DNA from: Euryhalocaulis sp050486445 | GTDB lineage: Bacteria > Pseudomonadota > Alphaproteobacteria > Caulobacterales > Maricaulaceae | Reading direction: 5' to 3' | DNA length: 64,000 bases | NCBI GenBank assembly: GCA_050486445.1 | Contig: JBJHDH010000010.1 | Span: 1-64,000 of the forward strand | Shown here: in pieces, positions 1-7,938 of the stretch | How positions within the stretch are numbered: position 1 is the first letter of the stretch | How the letters are laid out: the number at the start of each line of letters is the position of its first letter | Notes under the pieces: generated by a model | What the model saw: the letters and a program-made list of their open reading frames with translations, nothing else | What the model was told of the DNA's origin: nothing | The model's database searches: none | Translations under genes and position numbers: made by a program

Positions 1-350
1 CGCCGGACGCGCCACACACGCCCCGCCGCCAATGGTGATGGCCATCTTCCCCGGGCGGCGGAACCGGGGCCAAGATTACAGGCGCCCGCGAGGGGGCGGA
101 GATTTGCGCGAAGTTGCGCGCTTTTTTTCGCGGAAGGCGTTGCGGGGATTGGAGCAGGCGCGGTGAATGTGCCCGGATTTTATCCTCCCCCCGCTTCGCA
201 GGGGGAGATCACCGCGCGCAATTTCGCGCGCGCTGAGACGCGGAAAGGTTTGCAATGCTGGGCCCCGGATAAACGCTTCGCGTTTTCCGGGGAATAAAAG
301 TGGGGTTTGGGAAAAGAGAGCGCGCAGGCGCCTCAGGCAGAGGCGAAAAC
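1..350. other. Left-edge gap with a repeat remnant and a stem-loop downstream of tatC
   Basis: No convincing complete gene is visible here. Positions 181-223 carry a remnant of the dispersed repeat found elsewhere in the window (CCTCCCCCCGC, a short loop, then GGGGGAGATCACC). A strong imperfect stem-loop lies at 263-292, with arms CCCCGGATAAACGC and GCGTTTTCCGGGG around a 3-nt loop, just past the tatC stop. It has no T-tract on the minus strand, so it may end or protect the tatABC message but is not a classic terminator. A minus-strand ATG at 43-45 could open a reading frame leaving the window (about 15 codons), but it has no properly spaced ribosome binding site and I do not call it. Confidence 0.5.
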
Positions 351-1367
351 CTATTCCGGGGACGCGGGTTTTTCGGCAGTTTTCCCGGCTGTTTTCCCGG
401 CTGTTTTCTGGGCGGCTTTGGCGGCGGCTTTTTCGGCCTTTTTCGCCTCGCGCCGGGCTTTGTATTCGGCGTCCTCGCGCGCCAGCTTCGCCTCGTATTC
501 CGCGTCTTCCTTCGCGCGCTGGCGTTCGATCAGCTTCACGCAGATGATCGAGATCTCGTAGAGGATCAGGATCGGGATCGCGAGCATGGTCTGGGAGATC
601 ATGTCCGGCGGCGTGACGAACATCGCCACCGCGAACACCAGAACGACGGTATATTTCCACGCCTTACGCAGGCCGCGCGAACTGACGATGCCGGCCTTGC
701 CGAGCAGGGTCAGCACCACCGGAAGCTGGAACGCCGCGCCGAACGCCAGAAGCAGGGCGGTGGCGAGACCGAAATATTCCGCCAGCCGCAGCAGCAGGTC
801 GACCGAGACCTGCTCTGTCGTGATCTGCTGGTTCAGCCCGAACAGCATCACCAGCGGCAGCACGACATAATAGACCAGCGCCGCGCCCAGCATGAACAGC
901 ACCGGCATGACCAGCAGGAAGGGCAGCAGCGCGCCGCGCTCTTTCTTGTACAGACCCGGCGCGACGAAGCGATACATCTGCCAGGCCAAAACCGGGAAGC
1001 CGATGGCCAGCGCGCCCAGCAGCGACAGTTTCAGCCGCACGAAAAAGATTTCCAGCGGGCCGGTGGCGATGATCTGGAAAGAGGAGACGACCTCCTCCGC
1101 CTCGTACCGCCTTTGCGCGGCATAGACCGGCTGCAACAGAAACTCAACGATATCGCGCGAGAAGATGAAGACCACGACGAACGCCACGAACAGGGCCGCG
1201 GCGACGATCACCAGCCGCTTGCGCAGCTCGATCAAATGGTCGAGCAGCGGCGCGCGGCTGGCCTCCACCTCGTCTTCCATTTCCGGCGCTTCGGGACCGG
1301 CCTGAAGACCGGCCTTGGGACTGGTTTTGGAACCGGTTTCGGAACGGGTTTCGGTATTGGCGGCCAT
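351..1367 (-). CDS. tatC: Sec-independent protein translocase subunit TatC
   Basis: TatC is the polytopic inner-membrane receptor that, with TatB, binds twin-arginine signal peptides and recruits TatA to export folded proteins. The protein has 338 residues; the family core (about residues 40-285) shows the signature LLDHLIELRKRL before the first membrane segment and about six hydrophobic segments. It is longer than usual TatC (about 250-280 aa) because of a polar N-terminal stretch of about 38 residues rich in Thr, Glu and Ala and a C-terminal tail rich in Ala and Lys with repeated AGKTAGKTAEK-like units. It begins 3 nt after the tatB stop, as the last gene of tatABC on this strand. Confidence 0.97.
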   Translation of the reverse strand: MAANTETRSETGSKTSPKAGLQAGPEAPEMEDEVEASRAPLLDHLIELRKRLVIVAAALFVAFVVVFIFSRDIVEFLLQPVYAAQRRYEAEEVVSSFQIIATGPLEIFFVRLKLSLLGALAIGFPVLAWQMYRFVAPGLYKKERGALLPFLLVMPVLFMLGAALVYYVVLPLVMLFGLNQQITTEQVSVDLLLRLAEYFGLATALLLAFGAAFQLPVVLTLLGKAGIVSSRGLRKAWKYTVVLVFAVAMFVTPPDMISQTMLAIPILILYEISIICVKLIERQRAKEDAEYEAKLAREDAEYKARREAKKAEKAAAKAAQKTAGKTAGKTAEKPASPE

Positions 1368-1370
1368 GCG

Positions 1371-1850
1371 TCAGGCCTGGTCCGAAGTTGCACGCGCGGC
1401 GGCGGGGTCAGCAGTCTCGGCGGCGGCGGGCCGGGGACGCGGGCGCGCCTCGCCCGCCGGCTCGATACGCGGACCGGATGGCGGCGGAGGCGGCGGAGGC
1501 GCGGCCTCGCTCGTCTCGCTACCTTTATCCCCACCGGCGGGCGGAGCGATGCGCGGCTCGGCGCTTTCGCGCATCGCCTCGCTGATCTCGCGCTGGGTCT
1601 TGGTGAATTCCTTGTCGATGTCGCCGGTGGCCTCACGCTTCAGCGACTCGACCTCTTTTTTCAGCTCTTCAAGCTCGGCCTGGCGGCCCAGCTCGTCGAA
1701 GCTCGACTGAAACTCGCGCGCCAGCTTTTTGGCCTGGCCGACAAATTTGCCGAGCTTGCGCAGCATCAGCGGCAGGTCTTTGGGACCGACCACGATCAGC
1801 GCAATAATGCCGATCAGCAGAATTTCCTGAATGCTGAACGATGGACCCAT
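1371..1850 (-). CDS. tatB: Sec-independent protein translocase subunit TatB
   Basis: TatB pairs with TatC in the twin-arginine signal peptide receptor. The 159-residue protein has the expected single N-terminal membrane helix (about residues 8-25), the hinge VGPKDLPLMLRKLG, then an amphipathic helix (VGQAKKLAREFQSS) and a charged region rich in Glu and Lys. The C-terminal third is low-complexity, Pro- and Ala-rich, as is common in alphaproteobacterial TatB. The VGPKDLP hinge separates TatB from TatA. It lies between tatA and tatC; the 41-nt gap after tatA and the 3-nt gap to tatC fit one operon. Confidence 0.96.
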   Translation of the reverse strand: MGPSFSIQEILLIGIIALIVVGPKDLPLMLRKLGKFVGQAKKLAREFQSSFDELGRQAELEELKKEVESLKREATGDIDKEFTKTQREISEAMRESAEPRIAPPAGGDKGSETSEAAPPPPPPPSGPRIEPAGEARPRPRPAAAETADPAAARATSDQA

Positions 1851-1891
1851 GCCGCGCGAACCCCGTCACACCGGCGCCGCAGGCGGCGCGG

Positions 1892-2122
1892 TCAGGCTTC
1901 CGTCTTTTCCTTGGACGGCGCCACGTCGATCGTTTCGCCCTTGTCGGGGATGCTGCGCGGGGCCTCGGCCTGGCGCTCATCCTCGTCGTCTTTCAGCCCG
2001 GTTTTGAAGCTGCGGATGCCGCGCGCCATGTCGCCCATGACGGACGAGATTTTGCCGCGGCCGCCGAAAAGCAACAGCACGAGCACCAGAACGATCAGAA
2101 TCTGCCAAATGCTCGGAGTCAT
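1892..2122 (-). CDS. tatA: Sec-independent protein translocase subunit TatA
   Basis: TatA oligomers form the protein-conducting element of the Tat system. The 76-residue protein starts with a short polar segment and a hydrophobic helix (IWQILIVLVLVLLLFGG), followed by the FGGRGKISSVMGDM hinge and amphipathic helix with the conserved FKTGLKDDE segment, then an acidic tail. This is a normal TatA length and layout. It is the first gene of tatABC. The 146-nt gap to the preceding scpB allows a separate promoter, although all these genes share one strand and their order is a common alphaproteobacterial arrangement. Confidence 0.96.
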   Translation of the reverse strand: MTPSIWQILIVLVLVLLLFGGRGKISSVMGDMARGIRSFKTGLKDDEDERQAEAPRSIPDKGETIDVAPSKEKTEA

Positions 2123-2268
2123 GTCCGGCTCCCTAACTCTGTCCCCAACGCCAGGCCCGCGGTCCGCAGGCCCCGAAAAACACTATTTTTGATTAGCGCA
2201 GCGGCGCGCCGCCGTCCAATCCAACGGTCAGGCCGCGTCTTACCGAACTGTCACATTTCCGGCGAACG

Positions 2269-3288
2269 CTAGGCCGACCGGGCCACGCTGGCCTGAGGCT
2301 CCGGCTCCGCCGGGGCCCCGTCTTCCTCCATGAAATCGACATGGAAGGGCGTTTCTTCAACCCCCGCGGCCTGAGAATCTTCCAGCGGATCCTCGTCCTC
2401 TGCCCGGAATATGCCGGGCTCGGGCACGGCGAAATCGGGCGGCAGGCGGTTATCCAGCAGGCCCGCGGCCTTCAGCTCCGCCTTGCCGGGCAGATCGGTG
2501 AGCGCCTCCAGCCCGAAATGCGCCAGGAAGAGGTCGGTCGTGCCATAGGTCACCGGACGGCCCGGCGCCCGCTTGCGGCCGCGCATCCGCACCCAGCCCA
2601 GCTCCATCAGCATGTCCACCGTGCCCTTGGAGACGGCGACGCCCCGGATCTCTTCAATCTCGGCGCGGGTCACCGGCTGGTGATAGGCGATGATGGCCAG
2701 CGTCTCACGCGCGGCGGCGGAGAGCTTGCGCCGCTCTTCCCGCACATCCTCCAGCAGCCAGGCGAGGTCCGCCGGAGTCTGCAAGCGCCAGCCGCCGGCC
2801 ACCTGGACCAGCTCGACGCCCCTGCCCTGCATCCGCTCCTGCATCTGCGCGAGCAGGGCGGGCACATCGGCGCCCGCGGGCAGACGCACGGCAAGCGAGG
2901 CTTCGTCCAGCGGCTCGGCGGCGGCGAACAGCAGCGCCTCAATCATGCGAAGCTGCTCCGCCTCCGCGTCGGCGTCGACGACCAGAGTGAGCGGCGCGCG
3001 CGCCGCAGCACCGGAGTCGTCCACCATGTCATCGGCAGGCACGTCATCGGCAGGCACGCCTTCAACCATGTCTTCGGCTTGCGCCTCTTCGGCCATTATC
3101 TCTTCGACTTCAAATTCCATGTCCTCAGCCTCGAAGATGAGGCTGTCTCCATTTTCGCCCCTGTCCCCGTCTTCATCGTCATTCCCTGGCGCGAAATCGT
3201 CTGCCTCCTCGGGCGGCGACAGCGTCGCGGCGAAGGACGCGCCCTCTTCCACCGCCAGCGCGGCGTCGCGGATGTCAGGATCGGCCAT
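2269..3288 (-). CDS. scpB: Segregation and condensation protein B (ScpB)
   Basis: ScpB is a winged-helix subunit of the SMC-ScpAB condensin, which organises and separates chromosomes. The conserved core spans about residues 110-280 and includes IEALLFAAAEPL, LAIIAYHQPVTRAEIEEIRG and the YGTTDLFLAHFGL segment typical of ScpB. The N-terminal 105 residues are an unusual, strongly acidic low-complexity extension with a short internal duplication (VPADD twice) and many Asp and Glu. The C-terminus is also acidic. The start codon lies inside the end of scpA (14-nt overlap), suggesting translational coupling. Total length, 339 residues, exceeds typical ScpB (about 180-240) because of these tails. Confidence 0.95.
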   Translation of the reverse strand: MADPDIRDAALAVEEGASFAATLSPPEEADDFAPGNDDEDGDRGENGDSLIFEAEDMEFEVEEIMAEEAQAEDMVEGVPADDVPADDMVDDSGAAARAPLTLVVDADAEAEQLRMIEALLFAAAEPLDEASLAVRLPAGADVPALLAQMQERMQGRGVELVQVAGGWRLQTPADLAWLLEDVREERRKLSAAARETLAIIAYHQPVTRAEIEEIRGVAVSKGTVDMLMELGWVRMRGRKRAPGRPVTYGTTDLFLAHFGLEALTDLPGKAELKAAGLLDNRLPPDFAVPEPGIFRAEDEDPLEDSQAAGVEETPFHVDFMEEDGAPAEPEPQASVARSA

Positions 3289-4138
3289 GGTCTTCTTCTC
3301 CAGCGGATGTTCCGGCGGGGGCGCATTCCCGCACCCAGAGCGGGGCGAAATGCGCAGCCTGTTTCAGATGCGCCTTGCCTTCCTTCACCAGTTCCAGGCT
3401 GGCGGAAAAGCCGCTGGCGCGGACGCTGCGGCGAGGCGGCGGCGTAGGGCCGAGCGCGGCGGGCGGCGGCAGCAGCCGGGCCAGCGGCGTCCATTCCCTA
3501 TGGCCGCGCACAGCCTGCTCCAGCCGCGTGCGCGCGTCGTCCAGCGTCAGAATATTGGGCGGGGTGAAGCGCACATGCGAGCGCGCGGCGATAGAGCGGC
3601 GGTCGCCATAGGATTTCAGCAGGTCGTAGAGGTCCGCCTCCCAGACCGGCGTGGTGCGGCGGCGCACGCCCTCCGGCGCGCCGCGCGCAAACACCGTCTC
3701 GCCCAGGATGTCGCGCGTGAACAGCGAGTCGGCGGCGGCTCGCATCGCCTCCAGCCTTTGCAGGCGGAACGCCAGATGCGCGGCGATGTCCTGCGCCTCC
3801 GGTTCTTCCTCTCCCGGCTTTTTCGGCAGCAGCAGGCGCGATTTCAGCCAGGCGAGCCAGGACGCCATCACCAGATAATCGGCCGCCAGCTCTACCCGCA
3901 AATCCTGCGCGTGCTCGATGAAATCCAGATATTGCCGCGCCAGTTGCAGGATGGAGATTTCGCGCAGATCCACTTTCTGGCCGCGCGCCAGCTCCAGCAG
4001 CACATGCAGCGGCCCCTCGAACCCGTCGAGATTGAGGAGCAGCGCCTCGCCGTCGTCCATAGCGTCGCGCGCGGCGCGCAGGTCGATATCGAAATCCTCG
4101 CCGGAGGTTGTGCTCATGCTCACGGGTTCCGCGCTCAT
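3275..4138 (-). CDS. scpA: Segregation and condensation protein A (ScpA)
   Basis: ScpA is the kleisin-type subunit that bridges the SMC heads and binds ScpB. The start at 4138 (MSAEPVSM) is chosen because its ATG overlaps the nagZ stop as ATGA; the frame stays open upstream, but that sequence is antisense-like Gly/Ala/Cys-rich translation inside nagZ. The 287-residue product has the family N-terminus NLDGFEGPLHVLLELARGQKVDL, here seen as GFEGPLHVLLELA followed by DLREISILQLARQYLDF, the helical YLVMASWLAWLKSRLLLP block, and the C-terminal winged-helix region. An alternative start seven codons on (MSTTSGED) is possible. Confidence 0.95.
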   Translation of the reverse strand: MSAEPVSMSTTSGEDFDIDLRAARDAMDDGEALLLNLDGFEGPLHVLLELARGQKVDLREISILQLARQYLDFIEHAQDLRVELAADYLVMASWLAWLKSRLLLPKKPGEEEPEAQDIAAHLAFRLQRLEAMRAAADSLFTRDILGETVFARGAPEGVRRRTTPVWEADLYDLLKSYGDRRSIAARSHVRFTPPNILTLDDARTRLEQAVRGHREWTPLARLLPPPAALGPTPPPRRSVRASGFSASLELVKEGKAHLKQAAHFAPLWVRECAPAGTSAGEEDHGRS

Positions 4139-5154
4139 GCCGCACGCTCCAGCGGGGCCAGCAATTCCGCCAGCTCGTGCGCCGCCTGCGCCGGGTCCAG
4201 CACCGCATCCGCCAGCGGCGGCCGCGCAGCGGCGGCGCGCGCCAGCGCCTTGCCGGACAGGGAGGGAACAGCCTCCGCCGCCGCGCGCATGGACGGCAGA
4301 TCGCCCGAACAATGCAACACGACATCGCAGCCGGCGGCGATGGAATCGCGCACCCGCGCCTGTATCGGCCCGGACAGCGCCTTCATTTCGATGTCATCCG
4401 TCATCACCAGCCCGTCAAACCCGATCTCGCCACGCACCACGGTTTCCATCACCTCCGGCGAAATGGTCGCCGGACGCCGCGAATCGACGGATTCCAGCAC
4501 GATATGGGCGGTCATCGCCATCGCCGCGCGCGGGGCCAAAGCGCGGAACGGGACGAAATCTGTGGATCGAAGATCGTCCAGCGGGGCGGAAATGCGCGGC
4601 AGGGCCAGATGGCTGTCGGCGGTCGCCCGTCCGTGACCGGGCACATGCTTGATGACGGCGGCGACGCCGCCCTGCTCCAGCCCCTCGATCGCCGCGCGGC
4701 CGAGCGCGATCACCGGATCGGGGTCCAGGCCGAAGGCGCGGTCGCCTATGATCGGGTCGGCGTCGGCCGCCGGAATATCCAGCACCGGGGCGCAATCGGC
4801 GTCGACGCCCAGCGCCGCCAGCTCATCGGCGATCATGCGGTGATTGAGGCGGCAGGCCGCCACGGCGCGATCCGGGTCCAGCGCATGCAGGCGGCCAAAC
4901 AGCGCGGCGGGCGGCGCGGCGCGCCAGTGCGGCGGGCCGAGGCGGCGCACCCGGCCGCCTTCCTGATCAATAAAGACCGGGGCGTTGCGGCCCACACAAT
5001 CGCGCAGGGCGGCGGTGAGCGCGCGAATCTGGTCCGGCGTCTCGCAATTCCGCTTGAACAGGATAAAGCCCCAGGGGTCGAGATCGGCGAAGAAGGCGCG
5101 CTCCTCAGCGCCCAGCGCCGGTCCCGGCAGGCCCAGAATGCAGGCTGTGCTCAT
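4135..5154 (-). CDS. nagZ: Beta-N-acetylhexosaminidase NagZ
   Basis: NagZ is a cytoplasmic glycoside hydrolase family 3 enzyme that removes N-acetylglucosamine from anhydro-muropeptides during cell-wall recycling. At 339 residues it has the usual compact single-domain length. Family motifs are IDQEGGRV (residues 62-69), KHVPGHG (169-175, with the histidine used in catalysis in this family) and MTDDIEMKALSG near 251, which holds the catalytic aspartate. It shares a 4-nt ATGA overlap with scpA and follows the SPOR-domain gene by 37 nt, so it is probably co-transcribed with the downstream chromosome-segregation genes. Confidence 0.95.
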   Translation of the reverse strand: MSTACILGLPGPALGAEERAFFADLDPWGFILFKRNCETPDQIRALTAALRDCVGRNAPVFIDQEGGRVRRLGPPHWRAAPPAALFGRLHALDPDRAVAACRLNHRMIADELAALGVDADCAPVLDIPAADADPIIGDRAFGLDPDPVIALGRAAIEGLEQGGVAAVIKHVPGHGRATADSHLALPRISAPLDDLRSTDFVPFRALAPRAAMAMTAHIVLESVDSRRPATISPEVMETVVRGEIGFDGLVMTDDIEMKALSGPIQARVRDSIAAGCDVVLHCSGDLPSMRAAAEAVPSLSGKALARAAAARPPLADAVLDPAQAAHELAELLAPLERAA

Positions 5155-5191
5155 CCCGCTGCGCTCATCAGGTTATTTGGGTTCGCTCTGC

Positions 5192-5947
5192 TCACCGGGC
5201 CACCACGATACAGTCCTGCCCCGCCTGTTTCAGCCGGGCGCAGAGATCGTCCGCACCCTCCTTGGCTGCAAAACCAGCCGCGCGCACGCGGTAATAGACG
5301 CCCCGGTCGCCCAGATCGGCGCGCTGGATGTCCATCGAGGCCGGGCCGAGCAGCGCGGAATGCGCCGAGGCGACCCGGCTCCAGGTGGCGCGCGCCTCTT
5401 CTTCCGAGCGCAGGGCGGCGAGCTGGACCAGCCAGGCCCCGCCCCCGGTGGCGGTTGCGGTAGGAGTCTGGGTTTGCGGCTGCGGCTGCTGGACTTCCGG
5501 GACGGCCGGCGGCGCGGCGATTTCGTCCGGCGCGGCCTCGACAATCTGCACGCCGCGCGGTTCAGGTTCCGGCTCCAGCTCGTCGGCCGGGGCGAGGTCC
5601 AGCGCCGCTTCCAGCGGCGTTTCCGGCGGCGGGGCGAAGCGTTCGGCGGTCTCGCGCCGCTCGCCGCTCAGGGAATCATAGACCTCGATCTCCTGTCCCG
5701 GCGCCTGGAAACCGCCGGGATCGGCCGGTTCTGTGCGGAACGGGCCGGAATCGGCGACGATGCGCGGCGGCGCGTCGCGCCCGCCCTCGCGCAGACCCAG
5801 ATTATAGGCGCTCCACGCCATCGCCGCGGCGGCCAGCAGCACCAGCACCGAGACACCGAGCAGCACCATGCCGCGCCGCCCGCCCTCACGGGCGTCGTAA
5901 TCGTCGTCAGGAGGGGGCGAATAGACCCCGCGTTCGCGTTCGACCAT
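5192..5947 (-). CDS. SPOR-domain membrane protein
   Basis: The 251-residue protein has a cytoplasmic polar N-terminus, one membrane helix at about residues 27-47 (MVLLGVSVLVLLAAAAMAW), a Pro/Glu-rich periplasmic linker (about 55-165) and a C-terminal SPOR domain (about 170-250: GAWLVQLAALRSEEEA ... YYRVRAAGF). SPOR domains bind peptidoglycan with denuded glycan strands at division sites, so a cell-division or septal role is likely. Its place upstream of nagZ-scpAB-tatABC is a common alphaproteobacterial order, where argS often precedes it; here an ECF sigma factor is upstream instead. The precise function is not established. Confidence 0.88.
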   Translation of the reverse strand: MVERERGVYSPPPDDDYDAREGGRRGMVLLGVSVLVLLAAAAMAWSAYNLGLREGGRDAPPRIVADSGPFRTEPADPGGFQAPGQEIEVYDSLSGERRETAERFAPPPETPLEAALDLAPADELEPEPEPRGVQIVEAAPDEIAAPPAVPEVQQPQPQTQTPTATATGGGAWLVQLAALRSEEEARATWSRVASAHSALLGPASMDIQRADLGDRGVYYRVRAAGFAAKEGADDLCARLKQAGQDCIVVAR

Positions 5948-6107
5948 GAGCGGTCCCTCTCGCGGCGGGCCAATCCGAATCAGTCAGGCCCGGCAACAGT
6001 TTAACATCCTGTGCGCCGCATAACCGGGCGCGGCGCCGCGCAGCCAAGCAAATCCACAGGGCAATTTCGAGGCGCGGACGCAGACGGGGCTGCGTCAGCG
6101 CCTGATA

Positions 6108-7370
6108 TCAGCCGCCGCAGGCGGCCGACCGGGCCAGCAGGAACGCCTTTTCCCGCGCGTTGCGGGTGAGCGCGGCGGCGCGCTCGAACTCCGCTTTCGC
6201 CTCGGGCAGGCGGCCTGCGCGGAACAGAAAATCGCCGCGCGCCGCCGGCAAGGGCGCGTAATTGCGCAGCGTGGCGGCGCTGGCGATCTCGTCAACCAGC
6301 CGCAAGCCGGCCTCTGGTCCATAGGCCATGCTGTGCGCCACGGCGCGGTTGATGTCCACGACGGGCGACGGCATGGCCGCCCGCAGGCGGTCATAGAGCG
6401 AGGCGATGTGCGGCCAGTCTGTCTCCTCCGCCGTTCGGGCGCGGGCGTGGCAGGCGGCGAGCGCGGCCTGCAACGCATAGGGCCCGTCCGCGCCGCCCAG
6501 CGCCGCCGCCCGCGCCAGCGCCGCGAGGCCGCGGCGGATCAGCAGCCGGTCCCAGCGCGCGCGATCCTGCTCCGTGATCGGGACCAAGGCGCCGTCCGGG
6601 CCGGTGCGCGCAGGCAGGCGCGACGCCTGAATCTCCATTAATGCGAGGAGGCCCTGCACCTCTGGCTCTTCCGGCATCAGACCGGAGAGGATGCGGCCAA
6701 GCCGCAACGCCTCGCCGCACAGCGCGGGACGGATCAGGTCTTCGCCCGCCGTGGCGGCGTAGCCTTCGTTGAAGATCAGATAGACGACCTCCAGCACCGA
6801 GGCGAGGCGCGAGACCCGCTCCGCCCCGCGCGGAACCTCGAAGGCAAGACCGGCTTCACCGATGGTTCTTTTCGCCCGCACGATGCGCTGGGCGACCGCA
6901 GGCTCGCTGGACAGGAAGGCGCGGGCGATTTCCTCCGTCGTCAGACCGCCGACAAGACGGAGCGTCAGCGCCGCGCGCGCCTCCGCCGACACAACCGGAT
7001 GGCAGGCCGTGAAGATCAGGCCGAGCAGTTCGTCGCCGATATCGTCGTCCATCGCGGTTTCGGCCCGGAGAGCGCTGGAGTCGCGCTCATCCTCCAGCTC
7101 CCGGGCGATCTCCGCGTGCTTGCGCGCCAGCATGTCCTTGCGGCGAAACATGTCGATGGCGCGGTGGCGCGACGCGGCCATCAGCCATGCGCCGGGATTG
7201 TCCGGAACGCCGCTCTTCGGCCATGCGTCGAGGGCGGCCAGAAGCGCGTCCTGCGCCAGCTCCTCCGCCAGATCGACGTCGCGCGTCAGGCGGGCGAGAC
7301 CGCCCACCAGACGCGCGCGCTCGATGCGGAACACCGCCTCTATGGCAGATCGAACGCCGGCAGCCGTCAT
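6108..7370 (-). CDS. ECF42-type RNA polymerase sigma factor with C-terminal extension
   Basis: The 420-residue protein has sigma region 2 at about residues 10-80 (LTRDVDLAEELAQDALLAAL, DNPGAWLMAASRHRAIDMFRR) and region 4 at about 125-170 (LGGLTTEEIARAFL as seen in LRLVGGLTTEEIARAFL), then a long helical TPR-like domain of about 240 residues (DUF6596 type). That architecture, plus the DGPF/YCII-protein gene 49 nt upstream, defines the ECF42 group. There is no anti-sigma gene, as is usual for this group; control is thought to work through the C-terminal domain. Targets are probably the DGPF gene itself and possibly distant loci. Confidence 0.92.
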   Translation of the reverse strand: MTAAGVRSAIEAVFRIERARLVGGLARLTRDVDLAEELAQDALLAALDAWPKSGVPDNPGAWLMAASRHRAIDMFRRKDMLARKHAEIARELEDERDSSALRAETAMDDDIGDELLGLIFTACHPVVSAEARAALTLRLVGGLTTEEIARAFLSSEPAVAQRIVRAKRTIGEAGLAFEVPRGAERVSRLASVLEVVYLIFNEGYAATAGEDLIRPALCGEALRLGRILSGLMPEEPEVQGLLALMEIQASRLPARTGPDGALVPITEQDRARWDRLLIRRGLAALARAAALGGADGPYALQAALAACHARARTAEETDWPHIASLYDRLRAAMPSPVVDINRAVAHSMAYGPEAGLRLVDEIASAATLRNYAPLPAARGDFLFRAGRLPEAKAEFERAAALTRNAREKAFLLARSAACGG

Positions 7371-7419
7371 GACCGCCGACTATCGCACGCAGGCTCATCG
7401 GCGCAATTCCCGCAGCGGG

Positions 7420-7836
7420 TCAGGCGGTTTTGTCGAGCTGCTCGCCGATTTCGCGATGGATATCGAGCGCCGCACTGTCGCCAAAATCCTCCAGCTCATA
7501 GAGCGGGCGAATCTCGATCTCGCTCGCCTCCTGCATCGGATTGGGGCAACGCTTCACCCATTCGACAGCCTCGGCCATATCCTTGACCTCCCACAGCCAA
7601 TAGCCGGCCACGAGTTCGCGGGTTTCGGCGAACGGCCCGTCGATCACCGTCCGCTTCGGGCCATCGAACGCCACGCGCTTGCCCTGCGAGGAGGGCTTCA
7701 GCCCGTCGCCGCCCAGCATGATTCCGGCCTTGACCAGTTCCTGATTGTATTTGCCCATCGCCGTCAGCAGCTCCTCACTGGGCATGACGCCCGCTTCGCT
7801 GTCCTCGGTCGCTTTCACGAAAACCACTACGCGCAT
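7420..7836 (-). CDS. YCII-related (DGPF-domain) protein, ECF42 partner
   Basis: A 138-residue protein of the YCII/DGPF family. It starts MRVVVFVKATEDSEAG and carries the name-giving motif DGPFAETRELVAGYWLWE (residues about 87-104). Biochemical function is unknown; members form small ferredoxin-like dimers and are typically encoded beside ECF42 sigma factors, which switch on their genes. It is preceded by a good ribosome binding site (AGAGGAGAA) and by a promoter matching the ECF42 pattern (7889-7915). It probably forms one operon with the sigma factor gene 49 nt downstream. Confidence 0.9.
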   Translation of the reverse strand: MRVVVFVKATEDSEAGVMPSEELLTAMGKYNQELVKAGIMLGGDGLKPSSQGKRVAFDGPKRTVIDGPFAETRELVAGYWLWEVKDMAEAVEWVKRCPNPMQEASEIEIRPLYELEDFGDSAALDIHREIGEQLDKTA

Positions 7837-7888
7837 TGTCGTTCTCCTCTGATCCAGGGAGAGGCTGCATTGCCCGTCCTGCCGCTAC

Positions 7889-7915
7889 GACGAACGGGCC
7901 TGGCGGAAATCGACA
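7889..7915 (-). promoter_or_regulatory. Candidate ECF42-dependent promoter upstream of the DGPF gene
   Basis: On the minus strand TGTCGA (7910-7915) is followed after exactly 17 nt by CGTC (7889-7892), about 50 nt before the DGPF start codon. The published ECF42 motif, as I recall it, is TGTCGA at -35 and CG(A/T)C at -10. The match and position suggest autoregulation of the DGPF-sigma operon. Both elements are read directly; the assignment is inference. Confidence 0.55.
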
Positions 7916-7938
7916 CGACCCTGAAAAAAATTCAGAGG

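Noticed and set aside
1..45. Possible gene start leaving the left edge (minus-strand ATG at 43-45, MAITIGGG)
   Set aside because: Only 15 codons are visible and the purine-rich sequence touches the ATG with no spacing; not enough to call.
300..2192. A 630-codon plus-strand open frame opposite tatABC
   Set aside because: Antisense to three well-supported genes; composition is His/Gln/Arg-rich with no recognisable domain, typical of GC-rich antisense frames.
2690..4636. A 648-codon plus-strand frame opposite scpAB and nagZ
   Set aside because: Ser/Ala-rich antisense translation with no family features; the minus-strand genes are clear.
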